Shown here piece after piece: positions 63,750 through 64,000 of a DNA stretch of 64,000 bases. The stretch covers positions 6,398,001 to 6,462,000 of the forward strand of contig CM040087.1 in assembly GCA_022496805.1 (NCBI GenBank), written 5' to 3'. A program made the translations under genes and the position numbers. The notes below the pieces were generated by a model. It was given only the letters and a program-made list of their open reading frames with translations, searched no databases and was not told the origin of the DNA. The DNA is from Pohlia nutans. Taxonomy: Eukaryota; Streptophyta; Bryopsida; Bryales; Mniaceae. Position 1 is the stretch's first letter; each line of letters begins with the position of its first letter.

Positions 63750-63809
63750 GGCAACACCTTGGGTACCTTGGCAACACCTTGGGTACCTTGGCAACACCTT
63801 GGGTACCTA
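63750..63809. repeat. Three tandem 20-bp units
   Basis: Three copies of GGCAACACCTTGGGTACCTT, the last with one changed base. On the minus strand each unit carries a GGTACCCAAGG donor-like sequence. Confidence 0.95.
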
Positions 63810-63888
63810 TCTTCATTATTTCATAGGTTAATCTATTATACAATACAGCTCGGTTTGTCTCACTCGACCGTTCCGCGTTGGAATCCAT
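63807..63888 (-). CDS. Possible first exon of an unidentified gene
   Basis: ATG at 63888 opens MDSNAERSSETNRAVLYNRL and reads to a GTACCC donor at 63806. Support is limited to reading frame and splice signal; the frame continues through the tandem repeat and on to 63523 without a recognisable product. Confidence 0.25.
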
Positions 63889-64000
63889 GGAGGAGACAAC
63901 CCAAGCTCAAAAACAAGTGGTTGTTCTTCATCAATGTGCTCAACGGCACAGGTCCCACTAGTCCTTTAACAATAAACAAACTTGATTTGCAAGGATCTTG

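Overview
This window is nuclear DNA of a land plant. Genes carry GT-AG introns and are separated by long AT-rich stretches dense in small inverted-repeat transposons. The genes point to a green plant: a plant beta-tubulin, a chloroplast-targeted ClpS-like protein and a plant-only protein family. A MOK-type RCK kinase, a family linked to cilia and flagella, suggests a lineage with swimming sperm such as a bryophyte, lycophyte or fern. That placement is inference; no marker here fixes the species.

Layout. 0.6-2.3 kb (+): beta-tubulin, three exons, GC-rich. 7.0-10.0 kb (-): a ten-exon coiled-coil protein resembling the meiotic break factor PRD3/PAIR1. 12.9-16.0 kb (-): MOK-like kinase, nine visible exons. 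24.0-25.0 kb (-): intronless succinyl-CoA ligase alpha subunit inside repeat-rich DNA. 28.3-30.4 kb (+): ClpS-like protein, four exons. 32.2-41.7 kb (-): a large SEN1/senataxin-type RNA/DNA helicase with about 20 exons, several of them micro-exons. 53.5-55.5 kb (-): a four-exon plant protein of unknown function. 62.4-63.9 kb holds two weak exon candidates. The genes share no pathway and do not form a cluster.

The intergenic DNA is the most unusual part. At least eleven short elements (about 0.23-0.55 kb) start and end with variants of CCCCTAAACGTCC and are flanked by TTAA or a decayed TTAA. They fall into at least three sequence families. One is nested in another, one lies in a helicase intron, and one sits in a repeat whose second copy, also in this window, is the empty site with a single TTAA. 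TTAA targets with CCC ends are the signature of piggyBac-type transposition. Also present are Stowaway-like (TA), PIF/Harbinger-like, CACTA-like (3-bp duplication) and long-arm foldback elements, a three-copy dispersed repeat at 47-50 and 57-58.5 kb, and AT microsatellites.

All splice sites were placed by reading GT/AG signals, phase and protein continuity by eye. Most junctions keep frame; the doubtful ones are named.
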